A stretch of DNA of 64,000 bases. Source: Gammaproteobacteria bacterium (GTDB lineage Bacteria > Pseudomonadota > Gammaproteobacteria > Burkholderiales > Burkholderiaceae_C). Below are positions 42,416 to 51,824 of this stretch, in pieces. Position numbers and translations under genes: made by a program. The DNA lies in assembly GCA_018828125.1 (NCBI GenBank), contig JAHJWB010000001.1:186001-250000 (forward strand), in the 5' to 3' direction. Position 1 is the stretch's first letter. Every line of letters begins with the position of its first letter. The notes beneath the pieces were generated by a model that saw only the letters and a program-made list of their open reading frames with translations, made no database searches and was not told the DNA's origin.

Positions 42416-44167
42416 ATGAGCCAGATCACTCGCTGCCCGTCCTGTGCCACTTCCTTCAAGGTGGTGGCAGACCAATTGCGCATATCGGAAGGATGGGTGC
42501 GCTGCGGCCAATGCAAGGAAGTGTTTGATGCGTCGGCGCATTTGCTGCCATCGGCGCCCCCGTCGTTGCTGCCCGATGTGTCACTGACGGATGTCAAACC
42601 GCCACCCGCGCCTGTGGCCCGAGTCTCCGATGCAGGGCGGGCTTGGGGTGTGACACCCCCGACACCACCGCCAATGGGCGCGCCTGCCGTGTCGCCAACG
42701 ACTGCCACGGGGCTCGGCGCGGCCACTCGCACTGCGGCATCTCGCGTGCCTGAGTCTGCGGCTCCTGCGCCGCCTGCCCCGGCACCTTCCCCCGCTCTTG
42801 CTCCGCTTGCCTCGTCCTTACCGTCGCCCTCGCCTGCAGTGCCACCTCCCCTGGTGATGGATGTCCCCACCCCAGCGGTCCCCGCCTTTCTTACGGCGGG
42901 TGCGTCCGGGTCTGCGCACGGAGAGCTGAGCCTTGAACCGGTAACCCCATTTGCCTGGCGCCCCCCCTTGCCGACGCCTGCAGCGGCAGCGCTGCACACA
43001 GCCGTGCGCGAGGCGGGGGTGACCAAGCAGCCCTTGCCCGCTGCGCCAACACCTGCCATGCGGTCGCCATCGACGCGGGAAGTGCCACCGCCCGCGTTTG
43101 CAGACACCGAACCTGCGTCGCTGGATTCGCTGGACCTGCCACCCGTGGGTCGTCATGCGCCTGATGCGTCTGCGTCGGACGCGGAGCGGGTGCCCGGCGG
43201 GTACGAACTTCCTTTTGCAGATATCCGCGACTCGGGTTGGCCCGACGAGGTGGTGCCTGCTGACGAGCTGCCGGCGCGGCCTTCACCTGCATCAGCATCT
43301 GCGCCAGCAGCGGCCGCGGCAGCAGTAGAAGCCGAGTTGGCTTTTCCTTCCATCGACGTGTCTGCTGCCGCTCCGTCTGTCGCGTCTGGCCCGGGCCAGC
43401 GACGGTCGTACGCCACGCCGCCAGACTCTCCGACAGATATCGGCTCCATCCCGTCCTCTGAGCCGGCAGGTCCCACAGGGCGCTCGGAAGTGGGCTTGCC
43501 CCCGGTGGACTTTGCGCCTCCTCCAGTGCCGAGCCAAAGCGTCGAATCTCTGGCCTTGGTCGCGGACGATTCGATCGCTGCCGTGCTGCGCGCCGACGCC
43601 CGAAAAACCGCATCGGCGCAAGATCGCACCGATGAGGATGCAGACCCTGAACACGAAGTGAGTTTCGTGCGCGCCGCCCGCCGCCAAGCGCTCTGGCGTC
43701 GCCCCGTCGTACGCCTCATGCTTACTTTGTTGGCGTTAACAGCGCTGGTGGCACTGGCGCTTCAGGTGGCGGTGCAGGAGCGCGACCGCATTGCCGCGAT
43801 GGACGCGCGCACGCGACCGTGGCTGGCCAAACTGTGCGCGCCCTTGCACTGTGAAATTGCACCACTGCGCCAAATTGCCGACGTGGTGATTGACAGTTCG
43901 TCCTTCAACAAGGCACGGGGGGACAGCTATCAACTGGCGCTCACCATGAAGAGTCAGGCCACCATTCCCCTGGCAACGCCCGCGATCGAACTCACCCTGA
44001 CGGACGCACAGGACCAGCCCGTGCTGCGGCGCGTGCTGCTGCCCACCGACATGGCGGCCCCTGCGGAGTTGCCTGCGGGTGGCGAGTGGACCGCTTCGGT
44101 CGCGGTGATCGTGACCACGGGCGGGGCCCGCGTGGCGGGATACCGGCTGCTCGCGTTCTATCCCTGA
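42416..44167 (+). CDS. Zinc-ribbon and DUF3426 domain membrane protein
   Basis: 583 residues. The N-terminus MSQITRCPSCATSFKVVADQ with CGQCKEVF is a zinc ribbon (C7, C10, and the later C-x2-C). A long Pro/Ala/Ser-rich disordered region (about 45-400) follows. One membrane helix (LMLTLLALTALVALALQVAV, about 433-452) separates it from a C-terminal DUF3426 domain (PLRQIADVVIDSSSFNK onwards) probably in the periplasm. Function is not established. It commonly follows prmA in betaproteobacteria, as here. Confidence 0.9.
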   Translation: MSQITRCPSCATSFKVVADQLRISEGWVRCGQCKEVFDASAHLLPSAPPSLLPDVSLTDVKPPPAPVARVSDAGRAWGVTPPTPPPMGAPAVSPTTATGLGAATRTAASRVPESAAPAPPAPAPSPALAPLASSLPSPSPAVPPPLVMDVPTPAVPAFLTAGASGSAHGELSLEPVTPFAWRPPLPTPAAAALHTAVREAGVTKQPLPAAPTPAMRSPSTREVPPPAFADTEPASLDSLDLPPVGRHAPDASASDAERVPGGYELPFADIRDSGWPDEVVPADELPARPSPASASAPAAAAAAVEAELAFPSIDVSAAAPSVASGPGQRRSYATPPDSPTDIGSIPSSEPAGPTGRSEVGLPPVDFAPPPVPSQSVESLALVADDSIAAVLRADARKTASAQDRTDEDADPEHEVSFVRAARRQALWRRPVVRLMLTLLALTALVALALQVAVQERDRIAAMDARTRPWLAKLCAPLHCEIAPLRQIADVVIDSSSFNKARGDSYQLALTMKSQATIPLATPAIELTLTDAQDQPVLRRVLLPTDMAAPAELPAGGEWTASVAVIVTTGGARVAGYRLLAFYP

Positions 44168-44194
44168 AATTTGTAAACCAACCACCTCTTCACC

Positions 44195-45091
44195 ATGGCT
44201 GCCATCATTTGCGGTTCTCTCGCGTTCGACACCATCATGACCTTTGAGGGGCGGTTTTCCGAGCAGATCCTGCCCGACCAGCTGCACATCTTGAATGTGT
44301 CCTTTCTGGTGCCTTCGTTGCGCCGCGATTTTGGCGGTTGCGCTGGCAACATTGCCTACAGCCTGAAGCTTCTGGGGGGCGAGCCCCTGCCCATGGCCAT
44401 GCTGGGCAGTGACGGGGCGGACTACCTGCAGCGGTTGGACGATCTGGGCATCAGCCGCCGCCATGTGGGGCAGGTGCAAGACACCTACACCGCGCAGGCC
44501 ATGATCATGACTGACCGCGACAACAACCAGATCACAGCATTCCACCCAGGCGCCATGATGCAGGCCCACGCCAACCGGATCGAATCCGACAGGGCGGTGA
44601 CCGTCGGCATTATTGCGCCCGATGGGCGCGACGCGATGCTGCAGCACGCGGCTCAGTTCGTGGCCGCTGGCATCCCGTTTGTGTTCGACCCCGGCCAAGG
44701 GTTGCCGATGTTCAATGGGCCAGAGCTGTCGGCGTTTGTCGAGCAGGCCTCATGGGTCACCGTCAACGACTACGAAGGCAAGATGTTGTGCGACCGCACG
44801 GGCTGGACGCTGGCGGAGATCTCGCACAAGGTGCGTGGCATCGTCGTCACCTTGGGTGCCGAAGGCTGTGATGTGTGGGTAGAAGGCGAGAAAACCCACG
44901 TGCCCGCGGTGGCGCCGACTGAAGTGGTCGACCCTACAGGATGTGGCGACGCGTGGCGCGGTGCGCTGCTGTTTGGCCTGGAAAAGGGCTGGCCGCTGGT
45001 GCGCTGTGCGGAACTGGGCAACCGCGTCGGCGCCCTCAAGATCGCCCAACGTGGGCCGCAAAACTATACGCTCGATTTCATGCCAGCTTGA
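44195..45091 (+). CDS. PfkB family carbohydrate/adenosine kinase
   Basis: 298 residues. Ribokinase fold: GGCAGNIAYSLKLLGG near the N-terminus and the C-terminal signature DPTGCGDAWRGALLFGLEKG with catalytic Asp. The long LPDQLHILNVSFLVP insertion near 30 is typical of the adenosine-kinase-like subgroup, so a nucleoside substrate is likely but not certain. It starts 27 bases after the DUF3426 gene and ends 47 bases before the IS30 element. Confidence 0.88.
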   Translation: MAAIICGSLAFDTIMTFEGRFSEQILPDQLHILNVSFLVPSLRRDFGGCAGNIAYSLKLLGGEPLPMAMLGSDGADYLQRLDDLGISRRHVGQVQDTYTAQAMIMTDRDNNQITAFHPGAMMQAHANRIESDRAVTVGIIAPDGRDAMLQHAAQFVAAGIPFVFDPGQGLPMFNGPELSAFVEQASWVTVNDYEGKMLCDRTGWTLAEISHKVRGIVVTLGAEGCDVWVEGEKTHVPAVAPTEVVDPTGCGDAWRGALLFGLEKGWPLVRCAELGNRVGALKIAQRGPQNYTLDFMPA

Positions 45092-45137
45092 GGATTGGTG
45101 CTCTCAAATTAGGAGCTTATAGCGCCTGATTATATTG

Positions 45138-46244
45138 GGCGGTTTCAAGTCCAAGTGCAACAAAAGTTTTAGTGCACTGAATCAGGCTGCAGGGTCAATC
45201 GAGCCAGATGCTCGGTATAAACCTCAATGGGCTTGCTCCACCCCAGAGTCATCCTGGGGCGGCCATTGAGCTCATCGGCAATGGCATCCAGATACTCCTG
45301 GCTATAACCGCTCAGATCAGTCCCCTTGGGAAAGTATTGGCGTAACAAGCCGTTGGTGTTCTCGTTGGAGCCCCGCTGCCAGGGACTGTAGGGGTCGCAG
45401 AAGTACACCTTCATGCCGGTGTTTCTCGTGAGCTGCTGGTGCTCAGCCATCTCCCGGCCTCGGTCGTACGTCAGGCTCTGGCGCATGGGCTGGGCAATCC
45501 CGTTGAGCTTTTCGCTGAATGCCTGCAGGACATGCGCTGCAGTAGCAGGGTTGGGGTGTGGCAGTTTGACCAGAATCACCAGGCGGGTTGTGCGCTCAAC
45601 GAGCGTGCCAATGGCACTGGCATTGCCTTGGTCCTTGATGAGATCACCCTCCCAGTGTCCAGGCAACTGACGGTCCTCTACTTCAGGCGGGCGCACATGG
45701 ATGCTCAGCAGATCAGTGATCTGCCCACGCCTGTCCATGCCTTTGGAGCGAGGCCAGCGCTTTGCCCGGGCCATGCGCAGACAGGCTACCAATTCCTTTT
45801 TGAGCTCTCCCCGGGGTTGGGCGTAGATGCAGGTGTAGATGCTCTCGTGTGACACTTGTTTGCGCTTGTCGTTGGAATGCAGTTTCTTCAGCTGGCCAGC
45901 AATCTGCTGTGGAGACCAGTGCTGTCGCAAGTAGTCGCCAACGATCTCGAACAAGGGTCCATCACGGTGTAGCTTGGACTGGGGTCGGCTGTGAATCCGC
46001 CGCTTGCAGCAGCGCTGGTGGGCAAACCGGCTGACGTAGCCATTGCCTCCTGCATTGCGATGGATCTCTCGGCTGATGGTACTAGGGCTGCGGCCCAAGG
46101 CTCTGGCGATGGCTCGGATGCCTTGCTTTTGCTGCAGCCCCAGCGCTATCGCGTGGCGCTCTTTTTCTTTGATCTGCTCGTATGTATTCTTGCTCATGGA
46201 TGCCTCAATTCTGAAAGGTGTTGCACTTCAGATTTGAGGCCGCC
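45138..46244 (-). mobile_element. IS30 family insertion sequence
   Basis: About 1,107 bases with one transposase gene. Imperfect terminal inverted repeats begin GGCGG: left end GGCGGTTTCAAGTCCAAGTG, right end (complement) GGCGGCCTCAAATCTGAAG; both continue into GTGCAAC. Directly outside both ends is TTG (45135-45137 and 46245-46247), a likely 3-bp target duplication. It lies between the PfkB gene and the histone-like gene's terminator and interrupts no gene. Confidence 0.88.
45169..46197 (-). CDS. IS30 family transposase
   Basis: 342 residues, apparently intact. The N-terminal helix-turn-helix (GIRAIARALGRSPSTISREI) recognises the ends; the DDE catalytic core is visible in GHWEGDLIKDQGNASAIGTL (first Asp), LTYDRGREMAEH (second Asp) and SNENTNGLLRQYFPKGTDL (Glu). 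The closing sequence is typical for the family. Confidence 0.94.
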   Translation of the reverse strand: MSKNTYEQIKEKERHAIALGLQQKQGIRAIARALGRSPSTISREIHRNAGGNGYVSRFAHQRCCKRRIHSRPQSKLHRDGPLFEIVGDYLRQHWSPQQIAGQLKKLHSNDKRKQVSHESIYTCIYAQPRGELKKELVACLRMARAKRWPRSKGMDRRGQITDLLSIHVRPPEVEDRQLPGHWEGDLIKDQGNASAIGTLVERTTRLVILVKLPHPNPATAAHVLQAFSEKLNGIAQPMRQSLTYDRGREMAEHQQLTRNTGMKVYFCDPYSPWQRGSNENTNGLLRQYFPKGTDLSGYSQEYLDAIADELNGRPRMTLGWSKPIEVYTEHLARLTLQPDSVH

Positions 46245-46332
46245 TTGACTTCAAGATGTTTTTGTATCAGAAACCAATACTGCTAGAGCGCTGTTAGCTC
46301 TTCTATTGATAGCGAGTCCGCCGGATTTTCCC

Positions 46333-46363
46333 AAAAAAAAAGCCCGGCATCGAAATGCCGGGC
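46333..46363 (-). terminator. Rho-independent terminator of the histone-like gene
   Basis: On the minus strand, GCCCGGCAT-ttcg-ATGCCGGGC followed by TTTTTTTTT. A perfect 9-bp stem with a stable tetraloop, 22 bases after the gene's stop. Confidence 0.92.
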
Positions 46364-46384
46364 TGGGCGCTGAGAGCTCTTGAA

Positions 46385-47011
46385 TTACGGCTTGCTGCCC
46401 GTAGGGAAGGGCCATGCTGCCTGAGGGTTGAGCGTGGTCTGTGCCGCAGGGGCCGCAGGGGCAGGCGCCTTGGGGGCCTTCTTGGCTGGTGCAGCTTTCT
46501 TGGCGGGTGCCGACTTTGCAGGTGCAGCCTTCTTGGCGGTCGCAGCCTTCTTGGCGGGAGCAGCGGCCTTCTTTGCTGGTGCTGCTGCCTTCTTGGCAGG
46601 TGCGGCCTTCTTCGCTGCTACTGCCTTCTTGGCGGGAGCGGCTTTCTTTGCCGGTGCTGCTGCCTTCTTGGCGGGTACGGCCTTCTTCGCTGCTACTGCC
46701 TTCTTGGCGGGAGCGGCTTTCTTTGCCGGTGCTGCCTTCTTGGCAGGTGCGGCCTTCTTGGCAGGTGCGGCCTTCTTTGCTGCTACTGCCTTCTTAGCGG
46801 GAGCGGCTTTCTTTGCCGGTGCTGCTGCCTTCTTGGCAGGTGCGGCCTTCTTCGCTGCTACTGTCTTCTTGGCGGGAGCGGCTTTCTTTGCCGGTGCTGC
46901 TGCCTTCTTGGCAGGCGCAGCCTTCTTCGCTACCACTGCCTTTTTGGCGGGAGCAGCTTTCTTCGCAGGGGCAGCCTTCTTAGCGGCTGGTTTTTTCGCA
47001 GTTGCCATCAT
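46385..47011 (-). CDS. Histone H1-like DNA-binding protein (AAPAKK repeats)
   Basis: 208 residues, starting MMATAKKPAAKKAAPAKKAA and consisting almost wholly of AAPAKK/AVAAKK units up to about residue 180, then a neutral Pro/Ala tail ending PFPTGSKP. It resembles the C-terminal tail of eukaryotic histone H1 and the AlgP/HctB-like bacterial proteins, which bind DNA non-specifically and condense it. The repetitive coding sequence makes length variation likely. Ribosome-binding AAGGAG lies five bases before the first of two adjacent ATGs. It is downstream of nrdB and has its own terminator. Confidence 0.85.
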   Translation of the reverse strand: MMATAKKPAAKKAAPAKKAAPAKKAVVAKKAAPAKKAAAPAKKAAPAKKTVAAKKAAPAKKAAAPAKKAAPAKKAVAAKKAAPAKKAAPAKKAAPAKKAAPAKKAVAAKKAVPAKKAAAPAKKAAPAKKAVAAKKAAPAKKAAAPAKKAAAPAKKAATAKKAAPAKSAPAKKAAPAKKAPKAPAPAAPAAQTTLNPQAAWPFPTGSKP

Positions 47012-47070
47012 GTTCTCCTTGGGTCAATTTGCAAAGAGCACTTCCTGTCTACAGTGGACAGAAAGCGATC

Positions 47071-47101
47071 CATGGAGATGGAGAAGAACTCCATCTCCAT
47101 G
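47071..47101. other. Perfect inverted repeat between nrdB and the histone-like gene
   Basis: CATGGAGATGGAG-aagaa-CTCCATCTCCATG, 13-bp perfect stem, no T-run. It could be an mRNA processing hairpin or a protein-binding site. Confidence 0.8.
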
Positions 47102-47192
47102 AACACGGGAACGCCCCCCACGGCTGCGCTCTTTGGCGCTCTCTGTGGTGGGCGTGGTGTGGATATCCATGGTGGTGTGATGCGAAATGACG

Positions 47193-48389
47193 CTAGTCCC
47201 AGGACAGCGCACCACCAGACTGATATTCAATAACGCGGGTCTCGAAGAAGTTGCGTTCCTTCTTCAAGTCAATCATCTCGCTCATCCACGGGAACGGGTT
47301 CTCTTCGTTGGGGAAGAGCGTTTCAAGCCCGATCTGTGTAGCACGGCGGTTGGCGATGTAGCGCAGGTAGCCTTTGAACATCGACGCATTCATGCCCAGC
47401 ACGCCACGCGGCATGGTGTCTTCGGCATAGCGGTATTCCAACTCCACGGCCTTCATGAAAAGGTCTTTGATCTCGGCTTTGAACTCGGCCGTCCAGAGAT
47501 GTGGGTTTTCCAGCTTGAGCTGGTTGATCAGGTCGATGCCGAAATTGCAGTGCATGGACTCGTCGCGCAGGATGTACTGGTACTGCTCGGCCGCGCCGGT
47601 CATCTTGTTCTGGCGGCCAAGCGCCAGAATTTGTGTGAAGCCCACGTAGAAGAACAGGCCTTCCATCAGGCAGGCAAAAACGATCAGCGACTTGAGCAGC
47701 GTCTGGTCGGTTTCGAACGTGCCGGTGTGGAAGTTGGGGTCCATGATCGCTTCGATGAAGGGAATCAGGAACTGGTCCTTGTCGCGGATGGAGGGCACTT
47801 CCAGGTAAGCGCTGAAGATCTCGCCTTCGTCGAGGCCGAGCGATTCGACGATGTACTGGTAGGCGTGTGTATGGATTGCTTCTTCGAACGCCTGGCGCAA
47901 CAGGAATTGGCGGCACTCGGGTGCCGTGATGTGGCGGTAGGTGCCCAGCACGATGTTGTTGGCGGCCAGCGAGTCGGCGGTCACGAAGAAGCCGAGGTTG
48001 CGCTTGATGATGCGGCGCTCGTCTTCGGTCAGGCCATTGGGGTCCTTCCACAACGCGATGTCGCGCGTCATGTTCACCTCTTGCGGCATCCAGTGATTGG
48101 CGCAAGTGGCAAGGTACTTTTCCCACGCCCACTTGTACTTGAACGGCACCAGCTGGTTGACGTCGGTTTGGCCGTTGATGATGCGTTTGTCGGCAGCGTT
48201 CACGCGGCGTTGCGTTGCCGCTTCAGGGGCTGCTTGCGGCGCCGCGGATGCAGTCATCGACGCGTGCACTTCCTGCAGGGATGGGGTCTGGAAAGGCAAA
48301 GGCGGCTGTCCCGCCGGGTGGCTCTTGTTCAGTCCACCGTCCAGTTGATTTTGCGATGAGGGCTTGACTTCTTCGTCCCAGGTCAACAT
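47193..48389 (-). CDS. nrdB: Ribonucleoside-diphosphate reductase class Ia, beta subunit
   Basis: 398 residues from [20 protein letters not shown]. Carries the di-iron/tyrosyl radical cofactor for deoxynucleotide synthesis. Metal-ligand stretches visible: [35 protein letters not shown] and [18 protein letters not shown]. The radical-carrying Tyr follows the first pair. The N-terminal 60 residues are variable and Pro/Ala-rich. It lies 135 bases after nrdA on the same strand and is presumably read from the nrdA promoter. Confidence 0.96.
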   Translation of the reverse strand: MLTWDEEVKPSSQNQLDGGLNKSHPAGQPPLPFQTPSLQEVHASMTASAAPQAAPEAATQRRVNAADKRIINGQTDVNQLVPFKYKWAWEKYLATCANHWMPQEVNMTRDIALWKDPNGLTEDERRIIKRNLGFFVTADSLAANNIVLGTYRHITAPECRQFLLRQAFEEAIHTHAYQYIVESLGLDEGEIFSAYLEVPSIRDKDQFLIPFIEAIMDPNFHTGTFETDQTLLKSLIVFACLMEGLFFYVGFTQILALGRQNKMTGAAEQYQYILRDESMHCNFGIDLINQLKLENPHLWTAEFKAEIKDLFMKAVELEYRYAEDTMPRGVLGMNASMFKGYLRYIANRRATQIGLETLFPNEENPFPWMSEMIDLKKERNFFETRVIEYQSGGALSWD

Positions 48390-48524
48390 AGATTTTCCAG
48401 TGTTCGGATTATGAAAGCAGTGCTGCAAAAAGAAAAGCACTGAAGCGTTGTGCAGCAACGTTTTGTTGCTTCACAGCACATGCGCGACGCTTCGAATGCA
48501 TGCAAGCCGCCGCGCGCGAAGTTT

Positions 48525-51446
48525 TTATTGGCAGGCTTCGCAGCCTGGATCATCGATGGGGGAAAACTGAACGTCTGTTGCGGGCACCGCTGCGGGGGTT
48601 TCCATCGCGCGCTGTTTGCTTTGGGTCGGCGCAGATGCGCTGGTTGTAGCGCCGTCATTTCCCGAAGAAACCGAGTTGAGCTGGCGTGTGTTTACGGTGC
48701 TCATCTCGACGTGTGTTGCACTTTGCGTGCGCAGGTAGTACGTGGTCTTGAGGCCGCGTATCCACGCCAGTTTGTAGGTGTCGTCCAGCTTCTTGCCCGA
48801 CGCCCCCGCCATGTAGATGTTCAGGCTCTGCGCTTGATCAATCCACTTCTGGCGACGCGATGCAGCTTCAACCAGCCACTGCGCCTCGACTTCAAACGCG
48901 GTGGAATACAGGTCCTTGATGTCTTGAGGCACGCGGTCGATGGAGTGCAGCGAACCCTTGAAGTGCTTGAGGTCCATGATCATCACGTCGTCCCATAGAC
49001 CCAGGCGCTTGAGGTCGCGCACCAGGCCGCCGTTGATGACGGTGAACTCCCCCGACAAGTTGGACTTGACCGAGAGGTTGCCAAACGAAGGTTCAATCGA
49101 TGCGTCCACGCCAATGATGTTGGAGATGGTGGCCGTGGGGGCGATGGCAACGCAGTTGGAGTTGCGCATGCCGTCCTGGGCAATCTTTTTGCGCAGGGCA
49201 TCCCAGTCCAGCGTGACCGAGCGATCCACTTCCACGTAGCCGCCACGCGCCTTGGCCAGCATGTCCAGGGTGTCAAAGGGAAGGATGCCCTGATCCCACA
49301 GCGAGCCCTTGTAGCTTGCATACTGGCCGCGTTCCTTGGCCAGTTCTGTCGAAGCCCAGTATGCGTAGTAGCAGATGGCTTCCATCGACCGGTCGGCAAA
49401 TTCCACGGCCTCTTGCGACGCGTAAGGAATGCGCAGCTCATACAGGCTGTCCTGAAAGCCCATCAGGCCCAAGCCCACGGGCCGGTGGCGCAGGTTGGAG
49501 TCGCGGGCCTTCTTGACAGCGTAATAGTTGATGTCGATCACGTTGTCGAGCATGCGCATGGCGACCTTGATGGTCTTCTTGAGCTTGTCGTGGTCGAGTT
49601 GGCCATTCCTGATGTGCTGCAACAGATTGACGGAACCCAGGTTGCACACCGCGGTTTCGGTGTCGCTGGTGTTCAGCGTGATCTCGGTGCACAGATTGGA
49701 AGAGTGCACCACGCCGGCGTGCTGCTGGGGCGAACGCACGTTGCAGGCATCCTTGAACGTGATCCAGGGATGACCAGTCTCAAACAGCATGGTCAGCATC
49801 TTGCGCCACATGTCGGTGGCCTGCACCGTCTTGGCAGGCTTGATCTCTCCGCGCGCTGCCTTTTCTTCATAGGCCACGTAGGCCTTCTCGAAGTCTGCTC
49901 CGAACAGGTCGTGCAGGTCGGGGACGTTGGAGGGCGAAAACAGCGTCCAGGTGCCCTTTTCCATCACGCGGCGCATGAAGAGATCGGGAATCCAGTTGGC
50001 GGTGTTCATGTCATGCGTGCGGCGGCGGTCATCGCCGGTGTTCTTGCGCAGTTCCAGGAACTCTTCAATATCGAGGTGCCATGTTTCCAGGTAGGTGCAG
50101 ACGGCGCCCTTGCGCTTGCCACCCTGGTTAACGGCCACAGCCGTGTCGTTCACGACCTTCAGGAACGGTACGACACCCTGCGATTCGCCGTTGGTGCCCT
50201 TGATGTGGCTGCCCAGGGCTCGCACACGGGTCCAGTCGTTGCCCAGACCGCCAGCAAATTTGGACAGCAGGGCATTTTCCTTGATGGATTCGTAGATGCC
50301 ATCGAGGTCATCGGGCACGGTGGTCAGGTAGCAGCTGGACAGCTGCGAGCGCAGGGTGCCGCTGTTGAAAAGTGTCGGAGTCGAGGACATGAAATCGAAC
50401 GACGACAGCACTTCATAGAACTCGATGGCGCGGGCTTCGCGATCGCTCTCGTTGAGCGCCAGGCCCATGGCTACACGCATGAAGAAAGCCTGGGGCAGTT
50501 CAATGCGGGTTTTCTTGATGTGCAGGAAGTAGCGGTCGTACAGCGTCTGCAGCCCGAGGTAGTCAAACTGCAGGTCGCGGTTCGCATCGAGCGCAGCGCC
50601 CAAGCGCTGCAGGTCGTACTGCTGCAGCAGGCGCTCGTCCAGCAACTCGTTTTCCACCCCCTTCTTTATGAACTGGGGAAAGTAGTCGATATAGGCTTGG
50701 CCCATGTCGCTCTGTGTCACTTCACGGCCCAGCACTTCGCGGACAATGGTGTGCAGCAGCAGGCGCGCGGTGGCGTAGGTGTAGTCAGGGTCTTTTTCGA
50801 TCAGCGTGCGGGCTGCCAGAATGGATGCCTTGTAGACCTCGTCCATCGGAACGCCGTCGTACAGGTTGCGCATGGTCTCTGCAACGATGGGGTCAGCCTT
50901 CACATCGGCGCCCAGATTCACACAAGCCGACTCGATGAGTGACTGCAGGCGGTTCAGGTCCAGCGCGATTCGCTCACCACCGTCCAGCACATGCAGCAAA
51001 GGTGTGGCAGACGCCGGGGCTTGTTGCTCGGTATGGCGGGTGCGTTCTTGTGTGCGGCGCTCGCGGTACAGGACATACGCGCGGGCAACTTCGTGGTGTT
51101 CACCACGCATCAGGCCCAACTCCACCTGGTCTTGTACGTCTTCAATATGAAAGGTACCGCCGCCCGGGCGCGAGCGCATCAAAGCGCGGGCTACGTTCTG
51201 GGTAAGGGTGTCTACCACTTCCCGCACGCTGGCCGATGCAGCGCCCTGTGTGCCGTGTACTGCCAAGAAGGCCTTCATCATCGCCACCGCGATTTTTTGC
51301 GGCTCAAACGGTACCACAGCGCCATTGCGGCGAATGATCTGGTAGTGCGTCAGTCCATTGGCCGCGACTGTTTGCGCCGACGGGTGCGCGGCGTCAGTGG
51401 CCGTGGTTGCGTGGGTGGTGGAAGGCGTGTTCAAAGCAGCTTGCAT
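48525..51446 (-). CDS. nrdA: Ribonucleoside-diphosphate reductase class Ia, alpha subunit
   Basis: 973 residues from MQAALNTPSTTHATTATDAA. The N-terminal ATP-cone (HYQIIRRNGAVVPFEPQKIA, about 35-125) is the allosteric activity site. The catalytic barrel has SSCYLTTVPDDLDGIYESIK and TLFNSGTLRSQLSSCYL, an ETWHLDIEEFLELRKNTGD block and EITLNTSDTETAVCNLGSVN; the C-terminal redox pair is C-x2-C in DDPGCEACQ. nrdB follows. Transcription is probably repressed by NrdR through two boxes at 51538-51585. Confidence 0.96.
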   Translation of the reverse strand: MQAALNTPSTTHATTATDAAHPSAQTVAANGLTHYQIIRRNGAVVPFEPQKIAVAMMKAFLAVHGTQGAASASVREVVDTLTQNVARALMRSRPGGGTFHIEDVQDQVELGLMRGEHHEVARAYVLYRERRTQERTRHTEQQAPASATPLLHVLDGGERIALDLNRLQSLIESACVNLGADVKADPIVAETMRNLYDGVPMDEVYKASILAARTLIEKDPDYTYATARLLLHTIVREVLGREVTQSDMGQAYIDYFPQFIKKGVENELLDERLLQQYDLQRLGAALDANRDLQFDYLGLQTLYDRYFLHIKKTRIELPQAFFMRVAMGLALNESDREARAIEFYEVLSSFDFMSSTPTLFNSGTLRSQLSSCYLTTVPDDLDGIYESIKENALLSKFAGGLGNDWTRVRALGSHIKGTNGESQGVVPFLKVVNDTAVAVNQGGKRKGAVCTYLETWHLDIEEFLELRKNTGDDRRRTHDMNTANWIPDLFMRRVMEKGTWTLFSPSNVPDLHDLFGADFEKAYVAYEEKAARGEIKPAKTVQATDMWRKMLTMLFETGHPWITFKDACNVRSPQQHAGVVHSSNLCTEITLNTSDTETAVCNLGSVNLLQHIRNGQLDHDKLKKTIKVAMRMLDNVIDINYYAVKKARDSNLRHRPVGLGLMGFQDSLYELRIPYASQEAVEFADRSMEAICYYAYWASTELAKERGQYASYKGSLWDQGILPFDTLDMLAKARGGYVEVDRSVTLDWDALRKKIAQDGMRNSNCVAIAPTATISNIIGVDASIEPSFGNLSVKSNLSGEFTVINGGLVRDLKRLGLWDDVMIMDLKHFKGSLHSIDRVPQDIKDLYSTAFEVEAQWLVEAASRRQKWIDQAQSLNIYMAGASGKKLDDTYKLAWIRGLKTTYYLRTQSATHVEMSTVNTRQLNSVSSGNDGATTSASAPTQSKQRAMETPAAVPATDVQFSPIDDPGCEACQ

Positions 51447-51537
51447 GGGAGTCCTCTTCTGTGGGCTGTCTGGGTGGGTGCGCGGCTGAAAATGCGGCCG
51501 CAGTGTGCGAGTGGTGCGGCGAACTTCAATCTGCCGC

Positions 51538-51585
51538 ACACTATATATGGTGTGTCGAATGCATTCAAGACACTACCGGTAGTGT
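51538..51585 (-). promoter_or_regulatory. nrdA promoter with two NrdR boxes
   Basis: Box 1 ACACTATATATGGTGT (51538-51553) and box 2 ACACTACCGGTAGTGT (51570-51585, a perfect palindrome) are 32 bases apart start to start, three helical turns, the usual NrdR arrangement. On the minus strand TTGAAT (51563-51568) and TATAGT (51540-51545) form -35/-10 elements with 17-base spacing, so box 1 covers the -10 and box 2 abuts the -35. NrdR binding should block transcription when dATP is high. Confidence 0.9.
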
Positions 51586-51824
51586 ATCGCGATGAAGTGC
51601 GGGAAAAGTGAAACAGCCCGTTTTTGAGACCCGAGGACACAAGCCCGACCTCGCCGCGATCCCTTGTGGTTCCTTAAAATTGCTTCGTAAATCACGCACA
51701 GGCGGGCGGTATGGGCGGTTTTTCCTTCGCAGGCCGCATCCTGTCTAACGTTCCGATGTTGTGCATTTGCACAAAGAAATTTTGGACCCTGACGCAGTGT
51801 TGCGACAGAGCCGCCACAGCAACA
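51586..51824. other. Intergenic region upstream of nrdA
   Basis: Lies between the NrdR boxes and the end of ampD. It contains a small inverted repeat TTGTGC-attt-GCACAA near 51757-51772 but no gene that I can support. Confidence 0.45.

Noticed and set aside
46490..46990. Regularly spaced short repeats that could suggest a CRISPR array
   Set aside because: The units are 15-24 bases in frame, encode AAPAKK motifs, and have no unique spacers; no cas genes are present.
46355..47233. Leu/Cys/Gly-rich plus-strand frames opposite the histone-like gene
   Set aside because: They mirror the AAPAKK repeat DNA read on the other strand; the minus-strand gene has a ribosome-binding site and a perfect terminator.
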